Source: an uncultured Clostridia bacterium
GTDB lineage: Bacteria > Bacillota > Clostridia > UBA1381
DNA length: 30,939 nucleotides
Reading direction: 5' to 3'
Assembly (NCBI GenBank): GCA_934454215.1
Contig: CAKSGG010000021.1
Span: 1-30,939, forward strand
Below, piece by piece: positions 23,857 to 30,939 of the stretch; position 1 is the stretch's first letter, and each line of letters starts with the position of its first letter. The notes under the pieces are model-generated. The model saw only the letters and a list, made by a program, of their open reading frames with translations, searched no databases and was not told where the DNA came from. A program made the position numbers and the translations under genes.

Positions 23857-25635
23857 ATGGCGAATGCAGAAGGCAAAATCTTCGGTATTAACGGTCCTGT
23901 CGTAAAGGTAAAGGGTTCTGACGAATTTGGTATGCAGGAAATGGTGTATGTCGGAGATGAAGAGCTTATCGGCGAGGTTATCGGAGTTGAGGAGGACGCC
24001 ACGGTTGTTCAGGTTTATGAAGAAACAACAGGCTTAAAGTTAAACGAGCCGGTAAAGGGTTCGGGCGCTCCCCTGTCGATTACGTTAGCACCCGGCATTA
24101 TATCGGATATATTTGACGGTGTCGAACACCCATTGAAAGAAATACGCAACCGTTCGGGCGCATTTATTGCAAGAGGTTTAAAGGTTTCATCGCTTAACGA
24201 AAAAAAGACATGGGACGTCACAATGAAAATCGCCGAGGGCGATATTGTAAGCGGCGGAGACATAATTGCGGTTACGCAGGAAACAACTCTTATCGAACAC
24301 AGAGTTATGGTTCCGCCGAATATTAAAGGTATTGTCAAATGGGTCGCAGATAACGGAATGTATACCATTGTTGATACTATAGCAAAAATACAGACTGAGG
24401 ACGGCTTGGTTGAGCTTACAATGAAGCAGGAATGGCCTATAAAACAGGCACGTCCGTATCTGAAAAGACAGCCGATTACAAAACCGCTTGTCACGGGTCA
24501 GCGTGTTATCGACGCAATGTTTCCGCTTGCAAAGGGCGGCGCTGCGGCAATCCCCGGCGGTTTCGGTACGGGTAAAACAATGACTCAGCACCAGCTTGCA
24601 AAATGGTGTGACGCCGATATTATCGTATATATCGGCTGCGGAGAGCGCGGAAACGAGATGACTCAGGTTCTGGAGGAATTTTCGGAGCTGATTGACCCGA
24701 AATCAAACCGTCCTCTGCTTGACAGAACAGTTCTTATAGCAAACACGTCAAACATGCCGGTTGCCGCACGTGAAGCGTCGATTTATACGGGCGTTACGCT
24801 TGCGGAGTATTACCGTGATATGGGTTATGACGTTGCACTTATGGCAGACTCAACATCACGTTGGGCAGAGGCATTGAGAGAAATTTCGGGACGTTTGGAG
24901 GAAATGCCCGCCGAGGAAGGTTTCCCGGCTTATCTTGCGTCACGTCTTTCGCAGTTCTATGAAAGAGCGGGATATGTTACAAATCTGAACGGCTCGGAGG
25001 GGTCGGTTTCGATTATCGGAGCGGTTTCACCGCAGGGCGGCGACTTCTCGGAGCCTGTAACACAGAACACAAAGAGATTTATACGCTGTTTCTGGGCATT
25101 GGATAAATCGCTCGCTTATGCAAGACATTACCCTGCAATTCAGTGGCTGTCAAGCTACAGCGAATATATAGACGATTTGACCGACTGGTACAAGGAAAAC
25201 GTTTCAAAAGACTTCATGGATAAGCGTTCAAAGATTATGGCAATTCTACAGGAAGAAAGCAGTCTGCTTGAAATAGTAAAGCTTATAGGCGCAGACGTTC
25301 TTCCCGACGGTCAGAAAGCGACGCTTGAAGTAGCACGTGCAATTCGTCTGGGATTTTTGCAGCAAAACGCATTCCATGCGGACGATACATACGTTCCGCT
25401 TGAAAAGCAAAACAGAATGATGGATATAATATTACTGCTTGACCGCAGAATGAAAGAAATAGTCGAGCGGGGAATTGTATTCTCAAAAGTAAACGAAACG
25501 GGAATTGTCGAAGATGTAATCAGAATAAAATACACAATCGGCAATAAAGACCTTGACGCTCCGTTCCATGAACTGCAAAGAAAAATCAACGATACATTCG
25601 ATAATCTGATTGCTCAGAAATTAGAGGAGAATTAA
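23857..25635 (+). CDS. ntpA: V/A-type ATPase catalytic subunit A
   Basis: Subunit A (592 aa, normal length) carries the catalytic nucleotide sites. The P-loop GGFGTGKT is at about residues 234-241, followed by GCGERGNEM with the catalytic glutamate (near 263) and LMADSTSRWAEALREISGRL. The V/A-specific non-homologous insert occupies about 110-200. AAAGGAAGG precedes the ATG. The stop is 15 bp before a phosphoglycerate-mutase-family gene, which is unusual because subunit B normally follows directly. Confidence 0.97.
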   Translation: MANAEGKIFGINGPVVKVKGSDEFGMQEMVYVGDEELIGEVIGVEEDATVVQVYEETTGLKLNEPVKGSGAPLSITLAPGIISDIFDGVEHPLKEIRNRSGAFIARGLKVSSLNEKKTWDVTMKIAEGDIVSGGDIIAVTQETTLIEHRVMVPPNIKGIVKWVADNGMYTIVDTIAKIQTEDGLVELTMKQEWPIKQARPYLKRQPITKPLVTGQRVIDAMFPLAKGGAAAIPGGFGTGKTMTQHQLAKWCDADIIVYIGCGERGNEMTQVLEEFSELIDPKSNRPLLDRTVLIANTSNMPVAAREASIYTGVTLAEYYRDMGYDVALMADSTSRWAEALREISGRLEEMPAEEGFPAYLASRLSQFYERAGYVTNLNGSEGSVSIIGAVSPQGGDFSEPVTQNTKRFIRCFWALDKSLAYARHYPAIQWLSSYSEYIDDLTDWYKENVSKDFMDKRSKIMAILQEESSLLEIVKLIGADVLPDGQKATLEVARAIRLGFLQQNAFHADDTYVPLEKQNRMMDIILLLDRRMKEIVERGIVFSKVNETGIVEDVIRIKYTIGNKDLDAPFHELQRKINDTFDNLIAQKLEEN

Positions 25636-25650
25636 AACGGAGGAATTATA

Positions 25651-26292
25651 ATGCCAACAACGCTTATAATGATAAGGCACGGCTACAGCAAATCGAATAA
25701 AGCTTTTCGCTTTACGGGGCATTTGAATATCGGGCTTGACGAACGAGGGAAAGCACAAGCCGAAAAGCTTGGAGAATATTTCAAAAATCATAAAATCGAC
25801 AAGCTGTATTCAAGCGACCTCATACGTGCTTATGACACGGCAAAGCCCATTTCAAAAGCCACAGGGCTGCCGATAATCGCAGATAAACGGCTGCGTGAAA
25901 TCAACGGCGGCGAATGGGAGGGAAAAAGCTTTGACGAGCTTGAAAAAGAGTACCCCAATGAATACGACGTTTGGATTAACGATATAGGCAGAGCGGTATG
26001 TCCCGGCGGAGAAAGCATGAAAGAGCTTTCAAACAGAATACTCAATACCGTAAAGGAGCTGTGCGAGGAAAATGACAAACATACAATCTGTATTGTAACT
26101 CATGGCGTTGCGATTCGTGCCGTTTGCACTGCGGCTGAAAATCTTCCGTTTGAAAATATGACTGAAGTACCGTATGTCGATAATGCGTCAATAAGTACGT
26201 TCAAATACGACAACGGAAAAATCACAAAAGAAACAATAAATTATACCGAGCATTTGGGACAGCTTTATGTTAAACAGCAAGGGAACGTATAA
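25651..26292 (+). CDS. Histidine phosphatase (phosphoglycerate mutase family)
   Basis: This 213-residue member of the histidine phosphatase superfamily has the phospho-acceptor motif IRHG (Arg9, His10), the second arginine in SSDLIRAYDTA, the acid in LREINGGEWEG and the second histidine in VTHGVAIRAV. These are all the residues needed for phosphatase or mutase chemistry. Members act on phosphoglycerate, cobalamin precursors, sugar phosphates or others, and the sequence alone does not decide. The YSKSN after RHG differs from the ETxWN common in glycolytic mutases, favouring a phosphatase. GGAGG lies 8 nt before the ATG. It lies inside the ATPase operon, 15 bp after A and 32 bp before B, so it should be co-expressed; a functional link is unproven. 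Confidence 0.88.
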   Translation: MPTTLIMIRHGYSKSNKAFRFTGHLNIGLDERGKAQAEKLGEYFKNHKIDKLYSSDLIRAYDTAKPISKATGLPIIADKRLREINGGEWEGKSFDELEKEYPNEYDVWINDIGRAVCPGGESMKELSNRILNTVKELCEENDKHTICIVTHGVAIRAVCTAAENLPFENMTEVPYVDNASISTFKYDNGKITKETINYTEHLGQLYVKQQGNV

Positions 26293-26324
26293 TTAAAAAA
26301 ATAAATCAAAGGAGCGTGAAATAT

Positions 26325-27716
26325 ATGGCTATTGAATATATGGGGCTGAATAACATTCAAGGCCCTTTGGCTGTCATTGAAGGCGTAACAGAAGCATTTT
26401 ACGAAGAAATGGTCACGGTTACACTTGACGACGGCTCAAAAAGAATCGGACGTGTTATAGAAATTTCCGGAGATAAAGCCGTTATACAGCTTTTTGAGGG
26501 TACAAGCGGATTATCGCTTACAAACACAAAAACAAAGCTTATGGGTGAGCCTATGCGTCTTGCCCTTTCAAAAGAAATTCTCGGCAGAACGCTTGATGGC
26601 GTAGGCCGTCCGATTGATGGCTTGGGCGATTATTTTGCCGATGAAGTCAGAGACGTAAACGGTCAGCCGATTAACCCCGTATCGAGAGAATACCCGAATA
26701 ACTTTATTCAGACGGGAATTTCCTCAATCGACTGTCTTGCAACACTTATCAGAGGTCAGAAGCTGCCTATCTTTTCGGGCGACGGACTTCCGCACGATAA
26801 CCTTGCAATTCAGATTGCACGTCAGGCAAAGGTCGTTGACAAGGACGATGTGAACGGTGATAAATTCGCTATCGTATTCGCCGCAATGGGCGTTAAGCAT
26901 GACGTTGCAAACTACTTCAAAAAATCATTTGAGGAAAGTGGCGTTCTCGGCAAGGTTGTAATGTTTCTTAATCTTTCAAACGACCCTGTCGTTGAAAGAA
27001 TAATAACGCCGAGATGTGCGCTTACCGCCGCAGAATATCTTGCATTTAAGCATGATATGCACGTTCTTGTTATATTAACCGATATGACATCATACGCCGA
27101 GGCACTGCGTGAGGTTTCATCTTCAAAGGGAGAAATTCCGTCAAGAAAAGGTTTCCCCGGCTACCTCTATTCAGACCTTGCCTCACTTTATGAGCGTGCA
27201 GGAATAATAAAGGACGCAAAGGGTTCGGTAACTCAGGTTCCGATTCTTACTATGCCTAACGACGACATAACACACCCTATCCCCGACCTTACGGGATATA
27301 TCACAGAGGGTCAGATAGTTCTCGGCAGAGCATTAAGCTTAACAGGTGTTTATCCGCCTGTTTCAATACTTCCGTCACTGTCACGTCTGATGAAGGACGG
27401 TATAGGAGAAGGTTTCACTCGTGAGGATCACCCTGCACTTTCAAATCAGTTGTTTGCCGCTTATTCAAAGGTTGAGGACGCAAAAAGTCTTGCCTCGGTT
27501 ATAGGTGAAGATGAGCTTTCGGATATAGACAAAAAATATATTGCGTTCGGTAAGGCTTTTGATTCAAGATTCCTTACACAGGGCAAGGACGAAAACAGAA
27601 GCATAAACGACACTCTTAATTTAGGCTGGGAATTGCTCGGAATGTTGCCGAGAAGCGAGCTTGACCGTATCAGCGACGATATTCTTGATAAGTATTATAA
27701 GCCTCAGGAGGTATGA
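26325..27716 (+). CDS. ntpB: V/A-type ATPase regulatory subunit B
   Basis: Subunit B (463 aa) alternates with A in the head and has a non-catalytic nucleotide site. As typical for B, the P-loop is replaced by LPIFSGDGLPHDNLA. Other family segments are IRGQKLPIF, VILTDMTSYAEALREVSSSKGEIPSRKGFPGYLYSDLA (only in outline), and LGRALSLTGVYPPVSILPSLSRLM with the conserved arginine region. ATG 26325 follows AAGGAG at 10 nt; the in-frame GTG at 26316 would touch the ribosome binding site. Its last codons contain the Shine-Dalgarno site of the D gene. Confidence 0.97.
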   Translation: MAIEYMGLNNIQGPLAVIEGVTEAFYEEMVTVTLDDGSKRIGRVIEISGDKAVIQLFEGTSGLSLTNTKTKLMGEPMRLALSKEILGRTLDGVGRPIDGLGDYFADEVRDVNGQPINPVSREYPNNFIQTGISSIDCLATLIRGQKLPIFSGDGLPHDNLAIQIARQAKVVDKDDVNGDKFAIVFAAMGVKHDVANYFKKSFEESGVLGKVVMFLNLSNDPVVERIITPRCALTAAEYLAFKHDMHVLVILTDMTSYAEALREVSSSKGEIPSRKGFPGYLYSDLASLYERAGIIKDAKGSVTQVPILTMPNDDITHPIPDLTGYITEGQIVLGRALSLTGVYPPVSILPSLSRLMKDGIGEGFTREDHPALSNQLFAAYSKVEDAKSLASVIGEDELSDIDKKYIAFGKAFDSRFLTQGKDENRSINDTLNLGWELLGMLPRSELDRISDDILDKYYKPQEV

Positions 27717-27717
27717 T

Positions 27718-28338
27718 ATGAAAAAGAATATGGCGCCCACAAAGGGTAATCTTATGGCGGCAAAAAACACGCTGCGTCTTTCAAAGCAAGGTTATGAAAT
27801 GCTTGATAAAAAGCGTAATATCCTTATACGTGAAATGATGCAGCTTATAGAGGACGCAAAAGATGTTGAGGCACAGATTGAGGAAACCTTTGCTCATGCG
27901 TATACGGCTCTTGAGGCGGCAAATGTTGATATGGGCGTTGCAGCAGTTCAGGAGCACGCTCACAGCTCTGCATTTGATGAAAGCGTTGAGATAGATTTAA
28001 GAAGCGTAATGGGCGTTGAAATCCCCGTTGTACATTCAAAACCGTTCAACGGCAGACCGACCTACAGTTTTTCCGATACATCATCGGCGCTTGATGAAGC
28101 ATTTCTTCAATTCAACCGTGTTCGTATACTGACGGTTAAGCTTACGGAAATAGAAAATTCCGTTTACCGTCTGGCAATGAATATCAAGAAAACGCAGAAA
28201 CGTGCCAACGCTCTTGAGAACATAACAATTCCGCTTTACGAAACAATCGTAAAGGACGTTACAACCGCACTGGAGGAAAAAGACCGTGAGGAACACTCCA
28301 GACTAAAGGTTATAAAGAGCCAAAAGGAGCACAAATAA
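27718..28338 (+). CDS. ntpD: V/A-type ATPase central stalk subunit D
   Basis: Subunit D (206 aa) is the rotating central shaft, counterpart of gamma in F-type enzymes. It has the long N- and C-terminal helices of the coiled-coil shaft: the family signature APTKGNLMAAKNTLRLSKQGYEMLDKKR begins at residue 6 (in outline), and NIKKTQKRANALENITIP lies at about 158-175. The start ATG is one base past the subunit B stop; AGGAGG sits in the last codons of B. It is the last gene of the operon and is followed by a strong terminator. Confidence 0.96.
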   Translation: MKKNMAPTKGNLMAAKNTLRLSKQGYEMLDKKRNILIREMMQLIEDAKDVEAQIEETFAHAYTALEAANVDMGVAAVQEHAHSSAFDESVEIDLRSVMGVEIPVVHSKPFNGRPTYSFSDTSSALDEAFLQFNRVRILTVKLTEIENSVYRLAMNIKKTQKRANALENITIPLYETIVKDVTTALEEKDREEHSRLKVIKSQKEHK

Positions 28339-28343
28339 AAAAT

Positions 28344-28377
28344 AATGGGTTACAGCGAATTGCCGTAACCCATTTTT
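28344..28377. terminator. Bidirectional terminator between ntpD and the DUF4091 gene
   Basis: ATGGGTTAC (28345-28353) pairs perfectly with GTAACCCAT (28365-28373), with T runs in both directions. It serves both converging operons. Confidence 0.88.
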
Positions 28378-28378
28378 A

Positions 28379-30004
28379 TTACATTACTGATTTTAATATC
28401 TCTTTTAATTTTCGGTTTGTGTCGGGAAGAAAATCATAGTTCCTCGGATAATCCGAAAATGTTATATCTGTATCCCTGTCCATAAGCTTTATCACTTCAT
28501 CTCTGCCTATATAGCTTTCAAGAAGCTTGCACAAGTCAACCTCCTGCAACGCCTCCTTGAAAATCACCGCACGCAGTGACAATAGCGGCTTATCGTCATC
28601 GGGATAAACCGAAAATGCGTCTCCCGACGGGAACGCTCCGCCCGCCGATGTTGTGACATACGGGTTTATTTTATACATTGATAACTGTCTGTAATAGAAG
28701 TTAAATCCCCAATGCAAAAATCCCATAATGCTGTATTTATACATTTGAAGTCCAAGTATTCTGTTTCGGTATGACGGCATAGCCATAAATCTGTTACCCA
28801 CATACTTGTCCTGTGCACAGCAGTAATACACACACTGCTTTTCAATTTTCTCTTTCAGGAACGGCTCTATGTGATTTGACGCCGTTACGGGAATTGTCAT
28901 ATACCCCTTTTTGTAAAAATCAACGTTTGAAATTGCGTCCATAATTTCGCAGTCCTTTATAAGCGGCTTTACAATATCATAGGCATATTTATAATTTTCA
29001 AGATGCTCCGCTGTCGGCTCATCGGATAAATGGAACAGGCATTTATTTAATTTTCCCTTACCCTCGAAAAACTCAACGAGCTTTGGCAGAAATTGCTCCA
29101 AAAAGCTTTTATATCTGATGTCGTTTGCTTTTACGTCCCAGCCAAAAATATACTTTTCTTTGCCGTTTTCAATTGCCGAAATGTTCGGAGAATACACCAA
29201 GCCCCACTGTGAAAACAAATGCGAAATCTCATAATATTTAATTCCGTGCTTATCGCACAAATTCAGCCAGCGCTCCAAAAGCGAAAAATCAAATTCATAT
29301 TTATCGCCTTTTTTCAAGATTTTTACAAGCTGTACATTCGGTCTGCGCATACCGATTTTTGTATCAAGCGGAGGTGTTATAACAGGCGTTAAAATCGTAT
29401 TAACGCCAATGTCCGCCGCCGCAGCCATATATTTATCTATAAGTTCCCAGTGCTTTTCGCTGTATATTTCCGTATTATGCGCCGCCGCTATGCAGTCCGC
29501 ATAAAACCATTGAGTAAACCATGTGCTCTGTTTCGGCATATTTATATCCAAAACTTCAAATTCCATTGCCGTTTCCGCACTCTGCTCACCTTCATAAAGC
29601 TTAACCGTAAGCTTATATGTACCCGATTTGTAATCTCTCGGAATTTTCACTCTTATCCATAAAACGCTTAAACCGTTTACAAATTCAAGATTATTTTTCC
29701 GCTCCGAAACAGGATACAATATATCGGGCATCAGTCCCGGTTCATGCGTTAAATAATCCGTATCGGGGTTATTCTTGTATTCGGGCATATCCATTGCCAC
29801 GCTTTTAACATTGTATATTTCTGTAAAATCCTTTAACGGCGAATCAATTTCTGCCTTTACAACAGGAAAATCAGCGTCGGTTTCTACCGCTATCTGATAC
29901 GAAAATTCCTCTCCGCCGAGCAAAATCTGCTTTTTCGGCAGCTCCGCCGATATATCGCATATTGTTCTTATTTTTATCAACGATGAAACTGTATGTATTT
30001 TCAT
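28379..30004 (-). CDS. DUF4091 (GH123-like) domain protein
   Basis: This 541-residue protein resembles DUF4091 proteins, related to GH123 beta-N-acetylgalactosaminidases. An N-terminal beta-sandwich (about 1-155, ending FEVLDINMP) precedes a barrel-like region. The putative catalytic Asp-Glu pair is in LFHLSDEP (Asp328-Glu329), and FLHWGFNFYY is typical of the barrel's far end. Known GH123 enzymes act through a substrate-assisted mechanism using such a pair. No signal peptide is present, so it should act in the cytoplasm on an imported glycan. AAGGAG lies 7 nt before the ATG. It is 11 bp downstream of an alpha/beta hydrolase gene and surely co-transcribed with it. The substrate is unknown. 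Confidence 0.8.
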   Translation of the reverse strand: MKIHTVSSLIKIRTICDISAELPKKQILLGGEEFSYQIAVETDADFPVVKAEIDSPLKDFTEIYNVKSVAMDMPEYKNNPDTDYLTHEPGLMPDILYPVSERKNNLEFVNGLSVLWIRVKIPRDYKSGTYKLTVKLYEGEQSAETAMEFEVLDINMPKQSTWFTQWFYADCIAAAHNTEIYSEKHWELIDKYMAAAADIGVNTILTPVITPPLDTKIGMRRPNVQLVKILKKGDKYEFDFSLLERWLNLCDKHGIKYYEISHLFSQWGLVYSPNISAIENGKEKYIFGWDVKANDIRYKSFLEQFLPKLVEFFEGKGKLNKCLFHLSDEPTAEHLENYKYAYDIVKPLIKDCEIMDAISNVDFYKKGYMTIPVTASNHIEPFLKEKIEKQCVYYCCAQDKYVGNRFMAMPSYRNRILGLQMYKYSIMGFLHWGFNFYYRQLSMYKINPYVTTSAGGAFPSGDAFSVYPDDDKPLLSLRAVIFKEALQEVDLCKLLESYIGRDEVIKLMDRDTDITFSDYPRNYDFLPDTNRKLKEILKSVM

Positions 30005-30015
30005 ATATAAACTCC

Positions 30016-30684
30016 TTAACCATATATTTTGCTGTCCTTATAGTAATCCTCTATTTCTTTTTCGTTGCTGTTTTTGTTCGACAGCAGCCATTCAAAAACC
30101 TCTTTATTTGCATAAGTATCGCTCCATGCGTCATGGTTATTGTTCGGATATATTGTCAGCTTCGCACTCCCTCCGGCATTATTTGCGCCGTCAACCATTT
30201 TTCTGCTTTCCTCGGAAAAAACACAGCCGTCCAAAGCGCCGTGAAACGCCCATACGGGAACATTTACAAGTCTTGCCGCATTCCAGTACATTCCCCCGCC
30301 GCAAATCGGAGCAATTGCCGCAAACAAATCGGGCATACTCATAGCAAGCTGCCATGAAGCATAGCCGCCCATACTTGCACCCATAGCATAAAAACGCTCT
30401 TTGTCCGTAAAATCCGAATCGTATATTGAAAGAGTAAACCTCTTTAATGTTTCAAACAAATCAAACCATGTATTTGCGCAGCATTGCGGTGCTGCAACAA
30501 TAAACGGAAAATCATCATATTTATTTGTTATGACAAAAAACGGGTTTGTTTTGGTAACCTCAATATCATCTCCCCTGCCCCCTGCTCCGTGCAGAAATAT
30601 TATAACGGGATATTTTTCACCCTCCTCATAATTCTTCGGATATTTTAATATGTATGTCAGCTTTTCAAATTTTTTTATTTCCAT
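30016..30684 (-). CDS. Alpha/beta hydrolase (esterase-like)
   Basis: This 222-residue alpha/beta hydrolase has the oxyanion-loop segment IIFLHGAGGRGDD (28-40), the nucleophile elbow GASMGG with Ser104, Asp152 in FHGALDGCV and His184 in NNNHDAW, so the catalytic triad is complete. It resembles the small esterases and predicted peptidases often found near carbohydrate-active enzymes. No signal peptide is visible. GGGAGG lies about 9 nt before the ATG. With the downstream DUF4091 gene it forms a two-gene unit, suggesting removal of ester groups from a sugar before or after glycosidic cleavage; that role is inferred. Confidence 0.85.
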   Translation of the reverse strand: MEIKKFEKLTYILKYPKNYEEGEKYPVIIFLHGAGGRGDDIEVTKTNPFFVITNKYDDFPFIVAAPQCCANTWFDLFETLKRFTLSIYDSDFTDKERFYAMGASMGGYASWQLAMSMPDLFAAIAPICGGGMYWNAARLVNVPVWAFHGALDGCVFSEESRKMVDGANNAGGSAKLTIYPNNNHDAWSDTYANKEVFEWLLSNKNSNEKEIEDYYKDSKIYG

Positions 30685-30709
30685 TTTATAATCCTCCCTT
30701 TCTCAGCAA

Positions 30710-30738
30710 ATTATACCACATTTATAATGCTTTTTCAA
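30710..30738 (-). promoter_or_regulatory. Promoter of the hydrolase-DUF4091 unit
   Basis: On the minus strand, TTGAAA (30733-30738), a 17-nt spacer and TATAAT (30710-30715), with TGG making an extended -10. The leader is about 20 nt. Confidence 0.82.
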
Positions 30739-30790
30739 TACAAAACAAAAAAAATGCGGAACAAAGTACGGCATTGATAAGGAAGTAATT

Positions 30791-30830
30791 TTCCGCAAGG
30801 CTTAGAAAAAGTCTTGCGGAATTTTCTTTT
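30791..30830. terminator. Hairpin at the end of the recombinase gene
   Basis: TTCCGCAAG (30791-30799) pairs with CTTGCGGAA (30813-30821), and the recombinase stop codon lies in the loop. The T run follows on the + strand only (TTTTCTTTTT), so its use as a terminator for the minus-strand gene is uncertain. Confidence 0.5.
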
Positions 30831-30939
30831 TATCGGGAACAAACTCTTTCGGCGGAACAAATTCACCGATAAAATTAAAAATAATCTGTATTTTCTGTAC
30901 TCTGTGTCCGCTTGATTTATCGGGAGCGTGAACTATAAT
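30802..30939 (-). CDS. Large serine recombinase, C-terminal fragment (runs off the window)
   Basis: The last 45 codons of a minus-strand gene cut by the window edge. The translation includes IIVHAPDKSSGHRVQKIQ and IIFNFIGEFVPP, ending DFF before TAA at 30802-30804. This pattern (VH...SGxRxQ.I.I.FNFIG) is characteristic of the C-terminal DUF4368 region of large serine recombinases of the TnpX/Tn4451 kind that move integrative elements in Clostridia. Catalytic residues are outside the window. It suggests an integrated element, or a remnant of one, just beyond the right edge. Family call from a short but distinctive tail. Confidence 0.7.
   Translation of the reverse strand: MIVHAPDKSSGHRVQKIQIIFNFIGEFVPPKEFVPDKKKIPQDFF

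Noticed and set aside
24015..24494. 159-codon ORF antisense to ntpA
   Set aside because: It lies wholly inside a strongly conserved catalytic gene, has serine/isoleucine-rich shadow composition, and has no supporting start signal.
30756..30861. GCGGAACAAA occurring twice (30756 and 30852) as a possible attachment-site repeat
   Set aside because: One copy is inside the recombinase coding sequence, and a 10-base match this close by is weak evidence for an attachment site.

Overview
The window looks like chromosomal DNA from a spore-forming, anaerobic, low-to-moderate GC Firmicute, most likely class Clostridia. Supporting this are AGGAGG-type ribosome binding sites on nearly every gene, a spoVT regulator, a GlgC/GlgD two-subunit ADP-glucose pyrophosphorylase, a V/A-type ATPase operon and a hom-thrB-lysC cluster. 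Most of it is housekeeping metabolism. Both edges cut through other genes.

Region 1 (1-11155). After the tail of an unknown + strand gene and a shared terminator, the minus strand carries a glycogen locus. Read in its own direction it is glgB-glgC-glgD, then a 330-bp gap with a strong promoter, then glgA-glgP and a GH13 alpha-glycosidase. GlgC/GlgD make ADP-glucose, GlgA extends chains, GlgB branches them, and GlgP plus the GH13 enzyme break them down. GlgA has an unusual lysine-rich, H1-like C-terminal tail. A roughly 106-bp inverted-repeat element lies between glgP and the GH13 gene.

Region 2 (11156-19059). spoVT is divergent from glgB across 323 bp. It is followed by a double-OB-fold SSB-like gene, the threonine/lysine-branch genes hom-thrB-lysC (lysC has a clear internal start for a separate regulatory subunit), an RlmB/TrmH-type 23S rRNA methyltransferase, and the conserved but poorly understood UPF0237 (ACT)-UPF0210 pair.

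Region 3 (19092-28377). A complete V/A-type ATPase operon runs in the order G-C-I-K-F-E-A-[histidine phosphatase]-B-D. The insertion of a phosphoglycerate-mutase-family gene between the A and B subunit genes is atypical. The K (rotor) subunit lacks the glutamine that binds Na+ in the Enterococcus hirae enzyme, which hints at proton coupling. The operon ends at a bidirectional terminator.

Region 4 (28379-30939). On the minus strand, an alpha/beta hydrolase and a DUF4091/GH123-like protein form a two-gene unit with its own strong promoter. Both appear cytoplasmic. The window ends inside the 3' end of what looks like a large serine recombinase gene, so a mobile element probably begins just beyond the right edge.

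I saw no rRNA, tRNA, CRISPR array or insertion sequence, and no clearly novel system. The best leads are the GlgA tail, the phosphatase inside the ATPase operon, the K-subunit substitution, the lysC internal start and the intergenic inverted-repeat element.
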